A stretch of DNA of 64,000 nucleotides from Streptomyces cupreus (lineage in GTDB: Bacteria > Actinomycetota > Actinomycetes > Streptomycetales > Streptomycetaceae): assembly GCF_014257025.1 (NCBI RefSeq), contig NZ_JACMSF010000001.1, positions 352,081 through 416,080 on the forward strand, written 5' to 3'. The notes beneath the pieces were generated by a model. That model had not been told where the DNA came from and ran no database searches. It was given only the letters and a program-made list of their open reading frames with translations. The number at the start of each line of letters is the position of its first letter. Within the stretch, counting starts at the first letter, position 1. This document shows positions 1 to 9,380 of the stretch, one piece after another. Position numbers and translations under genes: made by a program.

Positions 1-116
1 GGTGTGCTGTGGCGGCGGACCGATCGTCTACGCGGGTGAGTTGGGCGGGGCGTGCCGGTCGCGGTGCTGTTCAGCGCCGCTTGGGAGGACGCGGCCGGGG
101 GACTTGTGGTCGTCAT
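1..116 (-). CDS. MalG-type sugar ABC transporter permease, N-terminal fragment cut by window edge
   Basis: Reading leftwards from an ATG at 114-116, the frame stays open to base 1 and encodes about 38 residues beginning MTTTSPPAASS, with Arg-rich sequence before the edge. The ATG overlaps the TGA of the MalF-type permease at 113-115 (ATGA). That is the usual translational coupling of MalF and MalG genes, and the other two transporter loci in this window show equivalent overlaps. A Ser/Pro/Thr-rich then basic cytoplasmic tail is normal before the first membrane helix of these permeases. No membrane segment lies inside the window, so the family call rests on position and overlap only. Confidence 0.6.
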   Translation of the reverse strand, partial: MTTTSPPAASSQAALNSTATGTPRPTHPRRRSVRRHST

Positions 117-1054
117 GAGGTCCTCCTGCGGTTCGCGGTGAACAGGACGACGTAGGAGAAGATCACGATGACCAGACCGAGGAGGAAGGACACCGCGGCC
201 GCGTAGTTGACCTGCTGTCCGGTGAAGGCGAGGGAGTAGGCGTAGAGGTTCGCGGTGTACGAACTGTCGATGACGTCGGGCGCGATGTCCTGCAGCAGCT
301 TCGGCTCGTTGAACAGCTGGAAGCTGCCGATCACGGAGAACAACAGGGTGAGCAGGAGCGCCGGGCGCAGGGCGGGGAGCTTGATGGACCAGGCGATCCG
401 CCAGGCGCCGGCGCCGTCCATCGCGGCGGCCTCGTACAGCTCCTGGGGGACGGTACGCAGGGCCGCGTACAGGATGATCATGTTGTAGCCGACGAACTCC
501 CAGGTCACGACGTTCGCCAGGCTACTGAGCATCCAACCGTCGCTGAGGAAGTGGGGGACCGGCAGGTCGAACTTCTCGCCCAGCTGGGCGAACGGCCCGA
601 AGTCCGGCCCGTAGAGGTAGCCCCACATCAGGGTGGCGACCACACTCGGGACGGCGTAGGGGACGAAGATGCCCAGGCGGATCACCCGCGCGAGCCGCAG
701 CAGGCCGCTGTCGAGGGCGAGCGCGAAGAGCAGGGCCAGCAGCAGCATCAGCGGGACCTGGATCGCGAAGAACGCCGCGACCCGCAGGACCCCTTCTCTG
801 AGGAGCGGGTCCTTCAGCGCGGTCACGTAGTTGTCCAGCCCGACGAACGTGGTGCCGCCTATGAGCCGTTCCTGGAAGAGGCTGAGGTAGGCGGCGTAGC
901 CGAGCGGAGTGACGAACATCAGCAGGAACAGCACCATGAACGGTGCGACGAACAGTGGACCTGCCGCACCATGACGCGGGCCACCGAGCCGGCGACGCTT
1001 CGGCCCCGCTCGGCGCGGGTCCTCGGTGGAGGCCGCGGTTGTGGCGGTCATCAT
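113..1054 (-). CDS. MalF-type (CUT1) sugar ABC transporter permease
   Basis: A 313-residue integral membrane protein of the binding-protein-dependent sugar transporter family. Six hydrophobic segments are visible. The EAA loop that contacts the ATPase lies near residues 205-225 (YEAAAMDGAGAWRIAWSIKLP). The basic, Pro/Arg-rich N-terminus up to about residue 33 is cytoplasmic. The start is a tandem ATG ATG preceded by GAAAGG. It lies 91 bp downstream of the binding-protein gene and overlaps a second permease by 4 bp, so the three form one operon. The neighbouring LacI gene and broken GH42 beta-galactosidase suggest a galactoside or galacto-oligosaccharide substrate; this is inference. No ATPase is encoded here, as is usual in Streptomyces, where MsiK-type ATPases are shared. 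Confidence 0.9.
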   Translation of the reverse strand: MMTATTAASTEDPRRAGPKRRRLGGPRHGAAGPLFVAPFMVLFLLMFVTPLGYAAYLSLFQERLIGGTTFVGLDNYVTALKDPLLREGVLRVAAFFAIQVPLMLLLALLFALALDSGLLRLARVIRLGIFVPYAVPSVVATLMWGYLYGPDFGPFAQLGEKFDLPVPHFLSDGWMLSSLANVVTWEFVGYNMIILYAALRTVPQELYEAAAMDGAGAWRIAWSIKLPALRPALLLTLLFSVIGSFQLFNEPKLLQDIAPDVIDSSYTANLYAYSLAFTGQQVNYAAAVSFLLGLVIVIFSYVVLFTANRRRTS

Positions 1055-1145
1055 CGGGCCTTTCTGAGGGGGAGAGACGTGTGCTGACCGGGTGCGGGTC
1101 CCGTGTCCTGCCGGTGGGGTGTCGGAGCACGGGACCCGCCGGACC

Positions 1146-2549
1146 TCACGGGGCCTGGACGGTGAAGCCCTGCTTCTCGGCGTACGTGGTGAGCCGCGTC
1201 TGCCACGCGTCGAGAGCGGCGACGGTGTCCTTCTTCCTGGCGAGGGACGTGCCGACGGTCTCGGTCCAGTCGGTGACGGCCTGGTCGAGGAACGGCGGCC
1301 ACTGGAAGTCGAGGCTGACCGTATCGCCGATCTCGGCGAACAACTGGTTGACCTTCTGCCCGCCGTAGAAGGCGGACGCGTTGCCGGCGAAGGAGGGGTC
1401 GGCGAGCAGTGGCTTCGTCGCCGGGAAGAACGACTGCTTGGTGCTGAAGAGCTTCGCGCTCTCCGGGTCGCTGTTGAGGAACTGCGCGAACACCGCCGCG
1501 GCGATCGGGTTCTTGGTCGCCTTGATGACCGCGCTGGTCGAGCCGCCCCAGTTGCCCGAGCTCGGCTTCGCCGCGTCCCATTGCGGCAGGGGTGCCGCCC
1601 GCCACTTGCCCGCGGTGGACTTGGCCGAGCCGGAGAGAAAGACCGGCCCCCAGGCGGCGGTGATCCAGGTGGCGTACTTGCCCTTGTTGAGGGCGGAGAA
1701 CCAGGCGTCGGTGAAGTCCGGCTCGACGCCGATGACTCCCTCCTGGGCCAGCCCGCCCCAGTATGCCGCCAGTTTCTTGGAGATCTCGTCGTTGACGTTG
1801 ATGGAGACGTTGCCCTTGCCGGAGGTCGCGTATGGCTTCGCTCCCGCCTGCCACAGCAGACCGTGCCAGGCGGCGGCCTCGTTCGCGGCCAGGTTGGTCA
1901 GGTAGACGTCCGGGTCGGCCTTGTGCAGCTTGCGTGCCGCGGCGGCGAAATCGTCCCAGGTCTTCGGCGGCTCGATGCCGTGCTTGTCGAAGATGTCCGC
2001 CCGGTACAGCATGCCCATCGGGCCGGTGTCCTGCGGGATCGCCCAGATCTCGCCCTCGGGGCCGCTGACCTGCCCCCACGTCCAGTCGACGAACGTGTCC
2101 TTCAGCTTGGACGCGCCGTACGGGCTCAGGTCCAGGAGGCTGTCCGTGATCGTGAACGTGGGAATGGCCTGATACTCCATCTGGGCCACATCAGGCGCGC
2201 CCTCGCCGGCCTTGATCGCCGTGCGCAGTTTCGTGTAATGGTCCACGCCCTGGCCCGCGTTGACGACCTTGACCTTGATCGCCGGGTACTTCTTCTCGAA
2301 GAGCGCGATCTCCTGCTCGATGTCGGGGACCCAGGTCCAGAACGTCAGCTCGGTCGGAGTCTTCATGGCCTCGTCGATGTCGGTCTGGCTGACCGGCTTG
2401 GCGGAGGAGGCTGAACCGCCGCCGCCGCCGCCGCCGCCGCTGCCGCCGCAGGCGGTCAGTGCGGCTCCGAGCGACACCGCTGACGCGGCGGTGAGGAAGA
2501 GTCGGCGGCTCATCTGGGAGGTGCTGGGGGTGAAGCTGGCTCTGTGCAT
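1146..2549 (-). CDS. Extracellular sugar-binding lipoprotein of a CUT1 ABC transporter
   Basis: A 467-residue type-1 solute-binding protein. The signal region has a twin-arginine-like start (MSRRLFLTAASAVS) and a lipobox LTAC followed by a Gly/Ser linker, so it should be a lipid-anchored extracellular receptor. The start was set at 2549 (MHRASFTPS) because GGGAG precedes it; the longer open frame to 2741 has no signal-like sequence. The glycine linker is encoded by a pure run of GCC/GCG-type repeats near 2420-2450. The body carries the usual family features (ELTFWTW near the mature N-terminus, then IPQDTGPMGMLY). It heads the operon of the two permeases. The substrate is probably a galactoside, judged only from the adjacent GH42 remnant and LacI genes. 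Confidence 0.9.
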   Translation of the reverse strand: MHRASFTPSTSQMSRRLFLTAASAVSLGAALTACGGSGGGGGGGGSASSAKPVSQTDIDEAMKTPTELTFWTWVPDIEQEIALFEKKYPAIKVKVVNAGQGVDHYTKLRTAIKAGEGAPDVAQMEYQAIPTFTITDSLLDLSPYGASKLKDTFVDWTWGQVSGPEGEIWAIPQDTGPMGMLYRADIFDKHGIEPPKTWDDFAAAARKLHKADPDVYLTNLAANEAAAWHGLLWQAGAKPYATSGKGNVSINVNDEISKKLAAYWGGLAQEGVIGVEPDFTDAWFSALNKGKYATWITAAWGPVFLSGSAKSTAGKWRAAPLPQWDAAKPSSGNWGGSTSAVIKATKNPIAAAVFAQFLNSDPESAKLFSTKQSFFPATKPLLADPSFAGNASAFYGGQKVNQLFAEIGDTVSLDFQWPPFLDQAVTDWTETVGTSLARKKDTVAALDAWQTRLTTYAEKQGFTVQAP

Positions 2550-2950
2550 GGTGAACTCCCGCCAATGGCTGAGGAAAAGGCACGCCGGGCTAGGACGTGC
2601 GCAACGAGGGAGACGAGAAAGGCTTTGGGCGTGACGGCCAGGACGTGACGTCGCCATGGCACGGACACACGTTTCAGACGGACTTGGCCCGGTGGGCGGC
2701 CCACCTACCGGTGGGGCGGAAGCCGCGGCTCGGGGAAGCAACGGGTGGAGCTGTGAACCGTTCGTTGCGGCGAACCTGGTCTGGGGCTGCCGCGTGAAGG
2801 CGGGGAGACGCGTTGCTCGCGCAACGGGGGTGTCCGCACATGTGCGGGCGCGCTCGGGGGAAGGGGAAGCGAGCGGAGACCGATACGGCGGCTCGCCTCA
2901 GTGCCACGCGCCTGGAACTGACGAAGGCGGCGCGGGCTGGTCTGCGCTGT
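2550..2950. other. Intergenic region between LacI gene and binding-protein gene
   Basis: About 400 bp without a credible gene; the open frames here show no domain. It should hold the promoter of the minus-strand transporter operon. A short inverted repeat lies at 2811-2826, and GCAACG or its complement recurs near 2598, 2738 and 2766. Confidence 0.5.
2811..2826. promoter_or_regulatory. Possible LacI-family operator (CGTTGC-TCGC-GCAACG)
   Basis: Perfect 6-bp arms around a 4-bp centre, about 260 bp upstream of the binding-protein start. The position fits an operator of the adjacent LacI regulator. The short length makes chance occurrence quite possible in 70% GC DNA. Confidence 0.3.
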
Positions 2951-4084
2951 TCAGTCGTGGGCCGAGGCACCTCCGTTCAGGTCTGGACTGTGCCGGGTTC
3001 CGCTCGTAGGAGAGGCGGTATGCCGACCATGACGTGGGGTCGTCCGGGTCGAAGGGGGCGCGGTCGAACTGCGGATCACGAGGTGGACCGGGGGATCGCT
3101 CGCCGGCAAGGGGAGCGCCTGTGGATTCTCGATGGCATGGACGAGGCGCTTGAGTCCCTCCTGCGCCACGGCGTCGAACGGCTGACGCATCGTGGTGAGA
3201 GGAGGGGTCACATAGGGGGCCACGGGGATGTCGTCGAAGCCGACGACGCTGACGTCCTCCGGCACACGGCGGCCTGCTTCCGCCAGTGCCCGGATGAGGC
3301 CGATCGCCATGTCGTCGTTGGCAGCGAACACCGCGGTCACCTCGCCGTCCGAGGCCAGTTCGCGGCCCGCCGCGTAGCCGGACGCGGCCGACCAGTCACC
3401 CTCGACGACGGGCGGCACCGTTCTGCCGTGCGCGGTGAGCGCCGCCCGCCAGCCCTCCAAGCGGTCCCGGGCGGCGTACCACCGCTGTGGCCCGGCGAGG
3501 TGGCGAACGGTGGCGTGCCCCAGGTCCAGCAGGTGCTCGGTGGCCGTTCGCGCCATCAGATCGGCGCCGGTGCCGGCGGCCAATGCCCTGGGTGTGAGCA
3601 TCGGCGGCGCGCCGAGAACGAGGACGGGCATGTCGAGTCGGGCCGACAGGTCTCCCTCATGCCCCTCGTCGATCGGCTCGGAGATGACGATGCCGTCCAC
3701 GCCCTGATCGAGGAGCGACTCCACCGCGCCGGCGACTCCCGCGGGGTCGCCTTCCATCGTGTTGACCACGCGAAGCGCGTACCCCGTGTCCCGTGCGGCG
3801 CGCTCGACCCCCATGATCAGTGAGGCGGGCCCGTACAGGGCGGTTCCCAGCGTCACGACACCGATGGACCGCGTACGTCCGGAAGCCAGCGCTCGGGCGG
3901 CGTTGTTCGGTCGGTATCCGAGTTCCTCGGCAGCTTCGAGAACGCGTCGGCGCACGTCGGCGGAGACATATGGCTCGTCGTTGAAGACACGGGACACTGT
4001 CTTCTGCGATACGCCCGCCATGCGGGCCACATCCACGCTGCGCGGTGCGCCGGAACTTCCGCCCCGCGTTGCCTCTCGCGCCAT
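2951..4084 (-). CDS. LacI-family transcriptional regulator
   Basis: A 377-residue repressor. An N-terminal helix-turn-helix sits at about residues 16-60 (VDVARMAGVSQKTVSRVFN, then a hinge with YRPNNAARALASGRT). A periplasmic-binding-protein-like effector domain follows, containing the GFDD ligand motif (VSVVGFDDIPVAPYVTPPLTT). The start ATG is preceded by GGGAGAC. It lies between the GH42 pseudogene and the transporter operon, all on the minus strand, and probably represses both. It is closely similar along its whole length to the LacI gene at 6668-7738, indicating duplication. Galactoside as inducer is inferred from context. Confidence 0.9.
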   Translation of the reverse strand: MAREATRGGSSGAPRSVDVARMAGVSQKTVSRVFNDEPYVSADVRRRVLEAAEELGYRPNNAARALASGRTRSIGVVTLGTALYGPASLIMGVERAARDTGYALRVVNTMEGDPAGVAGAVESLLDQGVDGIVISEPIDEGHEGDLSARLDMPVLVLGAPPMLTPRALAAGTGADLMARTATEHLLDLGHATVRHLAGPQRWYAARDRLEGWRAALTAHGRTVPPVVEGDWSAASGYAAGRELASDGEVTAVFAANDDMAIGLIRALAEAGRRVPEDVSVVGFDDIPVAPYVTPPLTTMRQPFDAVAQEGLKRLVHAIENPQALPLPASDPPVHLVIRSSTAPPSTRTTPRHGRHTASPTSGTRHSPDLNGGASAHD

Positions 4085-4195
4085 GGTGTCTCCCGAGGAT
4101 CGTGATCCGAACCACTGCTGTTTGATGTCCGTCTGACTGCGCTGACATGTCTACGCAGTCATAAGAAGGGCGTCAAGGGTCTGGGAACAAATTCG

Positions 4196-6251
4196 TCACC
4201 TGGAACGGGGATGTATTCTCCCGGTTTGTGGCGACTGGTTTCGGCGCGTCTCGCGCACCACGGCGACGCCCCCGGCGGGCACGGTGACCGATCCGTGGAC
4301 GGGCTTGCCGGTGAGGAGCTCCACGCCGTCGGCCGGGACCTCGGCGCCGGCTCCCGAGTGGTCGATCAGAAACAGGTAGTCCGCGTCGGCCCCGCTGCGG
4401 CGAACGGCCTCGATGCCGTTCGGTGCGGTGGCGAGGACAGGCCGGACGTCGGCCTCGTCCCGGATACGGTCCAACAGCGCCCCCAGGGTGACCGGATCGG
4501 GACGAGTGGCCAGGTACCAGGCGGTGCCCGTGCCGTGGGCGTTCCTCGTCACGGCCGGTACGCCGGCCAGTGGGCCGTCGGCGTAGGAGGAGATGGGCTC
4601 GGCGCTCGTGAGCCGGAGGCGTTCGGACCACAGGGCGGCGGTGGCGTTCTCGGGGACCTGACCCATCAGTTGTCGGGGCTCGTCGGGAAGCAGCGGGAAC
4701 AGTTCGTCCGCACCCCGAGGGCGTCCCGGAAAGCGCCGGGGTAACCGCCGAGCCGGGCGTGGCAGTTCTCGTCGACCGCGCCGCTGCGGAAACCGACGGC
4801 AAGGGTGCCGCCGCGCTCCGCGAAGCCGGTGAGGTTCGCGGCGCCCGCATCGTCGATCAGGTAGAGGCTGGGGGCGAGGACCAGGCGGTAGGGGGACAGG
4901 TCCGTGTCGGGGCGTACGAAGTCGACGGCCACGCCTGCGCGCCACAGGGGCGTGTACCAGTCTCGGACGAGGTCCTCGAAGCGGAGTTCGGAGCTGGGCT
5001 GGGGGGGAGTTCCAGGGCCCAGCGGGCGTTCCAGTCCCAGACGATGGCCACGTCGGCGGCTACGGTACTGCCACGGACTTCCGCCAACGCCTCGAGATCA
5101 GCGCCGAGTTGAACGACGTCCTGCCAGATCTGCCTGTCCGTGCCCGCGTGCGGCAGCATCGCCGAGTGCCACTGTTCGGCGCCTGCCTTGGCGGCCCGCC
5201 ACTGGAAGTAGGCGATGCCGTCGGCGCCGTGCGCGACGTGGGTGAGGGCGTTGCGGCGCATCTCGCCGGGCCGCTTCGCCCGGTTCACCGGCTGCCAGTT
5301 GATGGCCCCGGTGGAGTGCTCCATCAGCAGCCAGGGGCCGCCTGCCATGGAGCGCACCACGTCGCCGCAGAGAGCGACGTCGATCTCCGACTCGGGGTCG
5401 GTGGAGCGCAGGTAGTGGTCGTTGGAGACAATGTCCAGCTCGGGCGCCCAGCGCCAGTAGTCCAGTGCCTCGATACTGAAGTTCACCATGAAGTTGGTGG
5501 TGGCCGGAATGCCCGGCGCGGCACGGCGGAGCACGTCGCGTTCGGCGGTGAACAGCGACAGCAGTTCGTCCGAGCAGAAGCGGCGCCAGTCCAGCCGGTG
5601 AGTCGGGTTGGGGGCGGCTCCAGTGGTGCGGGGCGGCAGGATCTCCTCCCAGTCGTAGTACCACTGGCTCCAGAACGTCGTGCCCCAGGAGTGGTTGAGC
5701 GCGTCCAGGTCATCGCCGTACTTCGCGCGCAGCCAGCGCCGGAAAGCGGCCGCGCTCTCGTCGCAGTGGCACTCGGCGTTGTGGCAGCCGTACTCGTTGT
5801 GTACGTGCCACATGGCGAGGGCCGGGTGGTCGGCGTAACGCCGGGCGAGCTCACCCGCGATGCGCAGCGCCGCGGTGCGGTAGGCCGGGCTGGACGGGCA
5901 GAAGGTCTGGCGGCTGCCGTACGACATTCTGCGGCCGTCCCGGTCGACGGGCAGCGCGTCGGGGTGGGCGCGGAAGAACCAGGCCGGTGGGGCCGCCGTC
6001 GGGGTGGCGAGGTCGGCGGCGATGCCGTTCTCGTGCAGCAGATCGAGGATCCTGTCCATGCGGGAGAAGTCGTACACCTCCTCCGCGGGTTCCAGCAGGG
6101 CCCAGGAGAAGATGCCGACGCTGACCATGGTCACCCCGGCCTCGCGCATCAGGCGCATGTCCTCGGCCCAGACCTCCTCGGGTCACTGCTCGGGGTTGTA
6201 GTCACCGCCGTACGCGATGCCGGGCAGGCGCAGGCGGCGTTCAGTACTCAC
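4196..6251 (-). pseudogene. GH42 beta-galactosidase, inactivated by a nonsense codon and two frameshifts
   Basis: The reading begins at GTG 6251 (STERRLRLPGIAYGGDYNPEQ). It hits TGA at 6183-6185 exactly where the family motif YNPEQWPEEVW has tryptophan, then continues PEEVWAEDMRLMREAG. The GH42 barrel follows, including the acid/base region MWHVHNEYGCH and the nucleophile region LLMEHS. At the G-heptamer 5001-5007 the frame slips after ALELPP, and the protein resumes one frame over (SSELRFEDLVRDWYTP). Near 4705-4730 it slips again after GVR into DELFPLLPDEP, and the C-terminal domain runs to 4196. All pieces are otherwise well conserved, so inactivation is recent or partly sequencing error. 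Internal ATGs (for example 6158) could still give a 433-residue fragment without the C-terminal domain. Confidence 0.9.
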
Positions 6252-6667
6252 TGGTGGGGCTCCAGGGGTAGCAGGGTCGACGAAGTGACCAAAAGTAAAC
6301 GCGATCAAACAAAATCGATCGACGAGACGTCAGGAAGAGTGAACGGGGTGCAGTCCCGGTGTCAAGGCTCCGAGCCTGACGGCCTGCACGGGTCTGGCCC
6401 GGGCAGGGTCATCGGGCCGGGGCGCCGAACTCCCGCCCCCGTCCAGCAGTCCGGCCCCTGTCCTGCATGAACGCCGCCCGAGCCCGACCCCTCGGCGCCG
6501 GTCATGGCGACCACCGCCGCACGGTCGCCGATCGAATGGAGCCGTGCGAACCCTTGACGAGCGGCCGGTCCCGCTGCGTAGATATGACCGCGCGGTCAGA
6601 CCGCGCGGTCATATCGCTTGACGTCGTTCGAGTCGTTCGATGAGGAACGTGGCCGTAGGGAGACTTC
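6252..6667. other. Intergenic region between GH42 pseudogene and second LacI gene
   Basis: Divergent promoter region of 416 bp with no gene. It includes an AT-richer stretch at 6289-6320 (AAACGCGATCAAA, an operator-like sequence just upstream of the GH42 start) and a long perfect palindromic element at 6581-6615. Confidence 0.6.
6581..6615. promoter_or_regulatory. Perfect 17-bp inverted repeat made of two tandem 12-bp palindromes
   Basis: GATATGACCGCGCGGTC at 6581-6597, a single A at 6598, then its exact reverse complement at 6599-6615. Each arm contains the self-palindrome GACCGCGCGGTC, so two identical dimer-type sites lie 13 bp apart. The element ends 52 bp upstream of the LacI start at 6668. 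That fits an autoregulatory operator; a hairpin in the leader RNA is the alternative. Confidence 0.6.
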
Positions 6668-7738
6668 ATGGCACCAGAAGTGGGGCGCGCTGCCGGTTCC
6701 ACCGCGCCGCGTAGTGCGGACGTCGCCCTGGTGGCCGGGGTGTCACGCAAGACCGTCTCTCGCGTCCTCAACGGTGAGCGGTATGTCTCCGACGAGGCCC
6801 GCCGGCGTGTCCTCGCGGCCGCCGAGGAACTCGGCTACCGGCTGAACCACGCGGCCAGGGCACTGGCCTCCGGACGCACCCGTTCCCTCGGCGTCGTCGC
6901 TCTGGGAACTGCCGGGTACGGAACGGCCTCCCTGCTCGTGCACATCGAACAGGCCGCACGGGAGTCCGGTTACGCGCTCCGCGTGATCTATACGCCGGAC
7001 GGCGACCCGGAGGGCATCGCAGGTGCTCTGGCGTCACTCCTCGAACAGGGCGTGGACGGCGTCGTCGTCTCCGAACCCATCGTGAAAGGAGACGTCCCGG
7101 TCCGCGTCGACGTGCCGGTCCTCTTCATCGGAGCACCACCGGCACCCGCCTTCACCGCCACCCGGACGCTGACCGTGAGCGTGGGCGCCCTCGAACTGGC
7201 GCGGGCGGCCACCGAACATCTGTTGGACCTGGGGCACGAAACCGTCCATCAGCTCGCCGGCCCGCGGCAGTGGTACGCCACCAAGGACCGCATCGAGGGA
7301 TGGCAGGCGGCGCTGGCGGCACGGGGCGCGCACGAACCGCCTCTGCTTAACGGTGACTGGTCGGCCGCCTCCGGGTACGCGGCGGGTCGTGCGCTGGCCT
7401 CGGACAGGTCCGTGACCGCGGTGTTCGCCGCGGGCGACGAGATGGCCATCGGCCTGATCCATGCCCTGCGGGAAGCCGGGCGGCGCGTTCCGGAGGACAT
7501 CAGCGTGGTCGGGTTCGACGGCAACCCGGTCTTCGCCTACGTCTCCCCACCGCTGACCACCGTTCGCCAGCCTTTCGACGCCGCGGCGCGGGAAGGAATC
7601 CGGCTTCTCGTTCACGCCATCGAGAAGCCCGACGCCGAGCTGCCGCCGACGGGCCAGCCACCCGTCGAACTCGTCGTCCGCGGCTCGACCGCGCCTCCAC
7701 CGTCCCACCGAGGCGCGACGGCACTTCGCACCACCTGA
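6668..7738 (+). CDS. LacI-family transcriptional regulator (paralogue of 2951-4084)
   Basis: A 356-residue LacI protein. The helix-turn-helix is at about residues 17-60 (ADVALVAGVSRKTVSRVLN) and the hinge has LNHAARALASGRT. The effector domain follows the same order as the upstream paralogue (EHLLDLGHETVHQLAGP, GDWSAASGYAAGRALAS, PPLTTVRQPFDA). Where the paralogue and the family have GFDD, this protein reads GFDGN, so the conserved second aspartate of the ligand pocket is missing and effector response may be altered. The start ATG follows AGGGAGAC. It faces the wrecked GH2 gene just downstream, so it may be an orphan regulator of a decayed locus. Confidence 0.88.
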   Translation: MAPEVGRAAGSTAPRSADVALVAGVSRKTVSRVLNGERYVSDEARRRVLAAAEELGYRLNHAARALASGRTRSLGVVALGTAGYGTASLLVHIEQAARESGYALRVIYTPDGDPEGIAGALASLLEQGVDGVVVSEPIVKGDVPVRVDVPVLFIGAPPAPAFTATRTLTVSVGALELARAATEHLLDLGHETVHQLAGPRQWYATKDRIEGWQAALAARGAHEPPLLNGDWSAASGYAAGRALASDRSVTAVFAAGDEMAIGLIHALREAGRRVPEDISVVGFDGNPVFAYVSPPLTTVRQPFDAAAREGIRLLVHAIEKPDAELPPTGQPPVELVVRGSTAPPPSHRGATALRTT

Positions 7739-7777
7739 CCAACCGGACCACCTGACCGACCGGGCCAACCGGACCAC
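7739..7777 (+). repeat. 13-bp direct repeat just after the LacI stop codon
   Basis: CCAACCGGACCAC occurs at 7739-7751 and again at 7765-7777, embedded in a run of related ACC/TGACC words. It may mark slippage or a recombination scar near the start of the degraded GH2 region. Confidence 0.4.
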
Positions 7778-7941
7778 TGACAAGGCCGACCCCAGGAGTA
7801 CGTCCGCCTCGAACACCGCGTCTGTGTCCAACGGGCATGTCACCGTGCCTCCGGCCGGGCCGCACAGTGACGGCACCAGCCTCTGCGTACCCGACTGTCG
7901 CACCCCCACTGGACTCCGCCGTACCCGACCCGAAGAGTCCC

Positions 7942-9380
7942 AGGAGCGGCGGGCACCGAAACACATCCCGACGTCGCAGGTGCGGAAGCGCCCGGATTCG
8001 ACGACTCCGGATGGACCTCGGTCAACACGCCCCACACCTGGAACGCCGTCGACGGCGCCGACGGCGGCAACAACTACTACCGCGGGGTGGGCTGGTACCG
8101 CCGCCATTACAACGTGCCGTCCGAACTGGCCGGGAAGAGGCTGTACTTGCAGTTCGCCGGGGTGAACCAGGTCGCCGACGTCTGGGTCAACGGCACGTAT
8201 CTCGGGCAGCACAAAGGTGGATACTCCCGGTTCAGGTTCGGAGTCACCGGCGTGCTCGTCCGGGGCGGGGACAACGTGATCGCGGTGCGGGTGACCAACG
8301 CCCGCAACACCGACATCGCGCCGGTCAGCGCGGACTACACCTTCGAGGGCGGCATCTACCGCAATGTGAGCCTGTGGGCCACCGACAACCTCCATGTGCG
8401 GATGGAGGATTACGCAGGCCCCGGCGTCTACCTGCGGCAGAGCAATGTGACCGCGGAATCGGCCACGGTGACCGTGACGACGAAGCTGTGGAACGACAAC
8501 AGCACCACCAGATCGGTGCTCGCCCGCACCGTCATCGCCGACAACAGCGGGACCGTCGTCGCGGAGACCAGCAGCACCGCGCAGAGCGTCGCCGCGGCCA
8601 CCGGCGCGGAGATCAGACAGACCGTCGCCATCGACCGCCCCCGCCTGTGGAACGGCGTCGCGGATCCCTATCTCTACAACGCCGGCGTGGAGATCCATGA
8701 CGTCACCGCGGGCGCGGACAGGATCGCGGACGTGGTGACCGAACGCCTGGGCCTTCGCTCCTTCACCGTCGACCCCGACACCGGCTTCCACCTCAACGGC
8801 AGCCACCTCGGCCTGCACGGCGTCAACCTGCACCACGAACGGGCGGGCAAGGGCTGGGCGATCAGCGACACTGAACACACAGGACTTCGATCTCATCCGG
8901 GAGCTCGGCGCCAACGCCATCCGGATGGCGCACTACCAGCACGACCAGAAGGACTACGAGCTCGCCGACGAACGGGGGCTGATCGTGTGGGCGGAGATCC
9001 CGCTGGTCAACTCCGTCACCGACTCGAGCGCCTTCACGGCTGGCACCCAGAACCAACTCCGTGAGTTGATCGAAGCCGAAGACCCCGACCGGCTCTCCAC
9101 CTACGTGGTGCGCTCCGAAGACCCGGACAACGCGCAGGCTGGGCTGCACACGCGGACAACGGGATTCAACAAGTACCTCGGCTGGTACTACGGTTCCAAG
9201 GACGGCGAACTCGGTGCATGGGCCGACAACCTGCACGCGAACTCCCCGTCCCGCAGGATCGCCATCTCGGAGTACGGAGCCGGCGCCAACACCACCCAGC
9301 ACGCCCTCAACCCGCCCAGGCCCGAACCGGGCGGATCCTGGCACCCTGAGGAGTACCAGGCGCTGTTCCACGAGGCGTAC
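7942..9380 (+). pseudogene. GH2 beta-galactosidase remnant (headless, frameshifted, internal deletion)
   Basis: From about 7970 the frame shows GH2 sugar-binding domain sequence (PGFDDSGWTSVNTPHTW, GVGWYRRHYNVP, WVNGTYLGQHKGGY), but no start codon or signal peptide is present in that frame. Near 8870-8885 the frame shifts between ISDTEH and DFDLIRELGANAIRMAHYQ. At about 9071 LRELI is joined directly to EAEDPDRLSTY. This removes the segment with the WGxxNE acid/base glutamate, while the nucleophile region AISEYGAG (about 9262-9285) survives. The sequence stops being GH2 near 9380 (EEYQALFHEAY) and runs in frame into an unrelated NmrA-like protein. The GTG at 8087 could start a 325-residue product, but it cannot be active. 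Confidence 0.88.

Noticed and set aside
2550..2950. Recurring GCAACG words as a proven operator set
   Set aside because: Only one copy forms an inverted repeat and its arms are 6 bp; the others are too short and irregular to claim.
6183..6185. TGA in the GH42 gene read as a recoded codon
   Set aside because: The conserved residue is tryptophan, there is no sign of stop-codon recoding here, and two further frameshifts show ordinary decay or sequence error.
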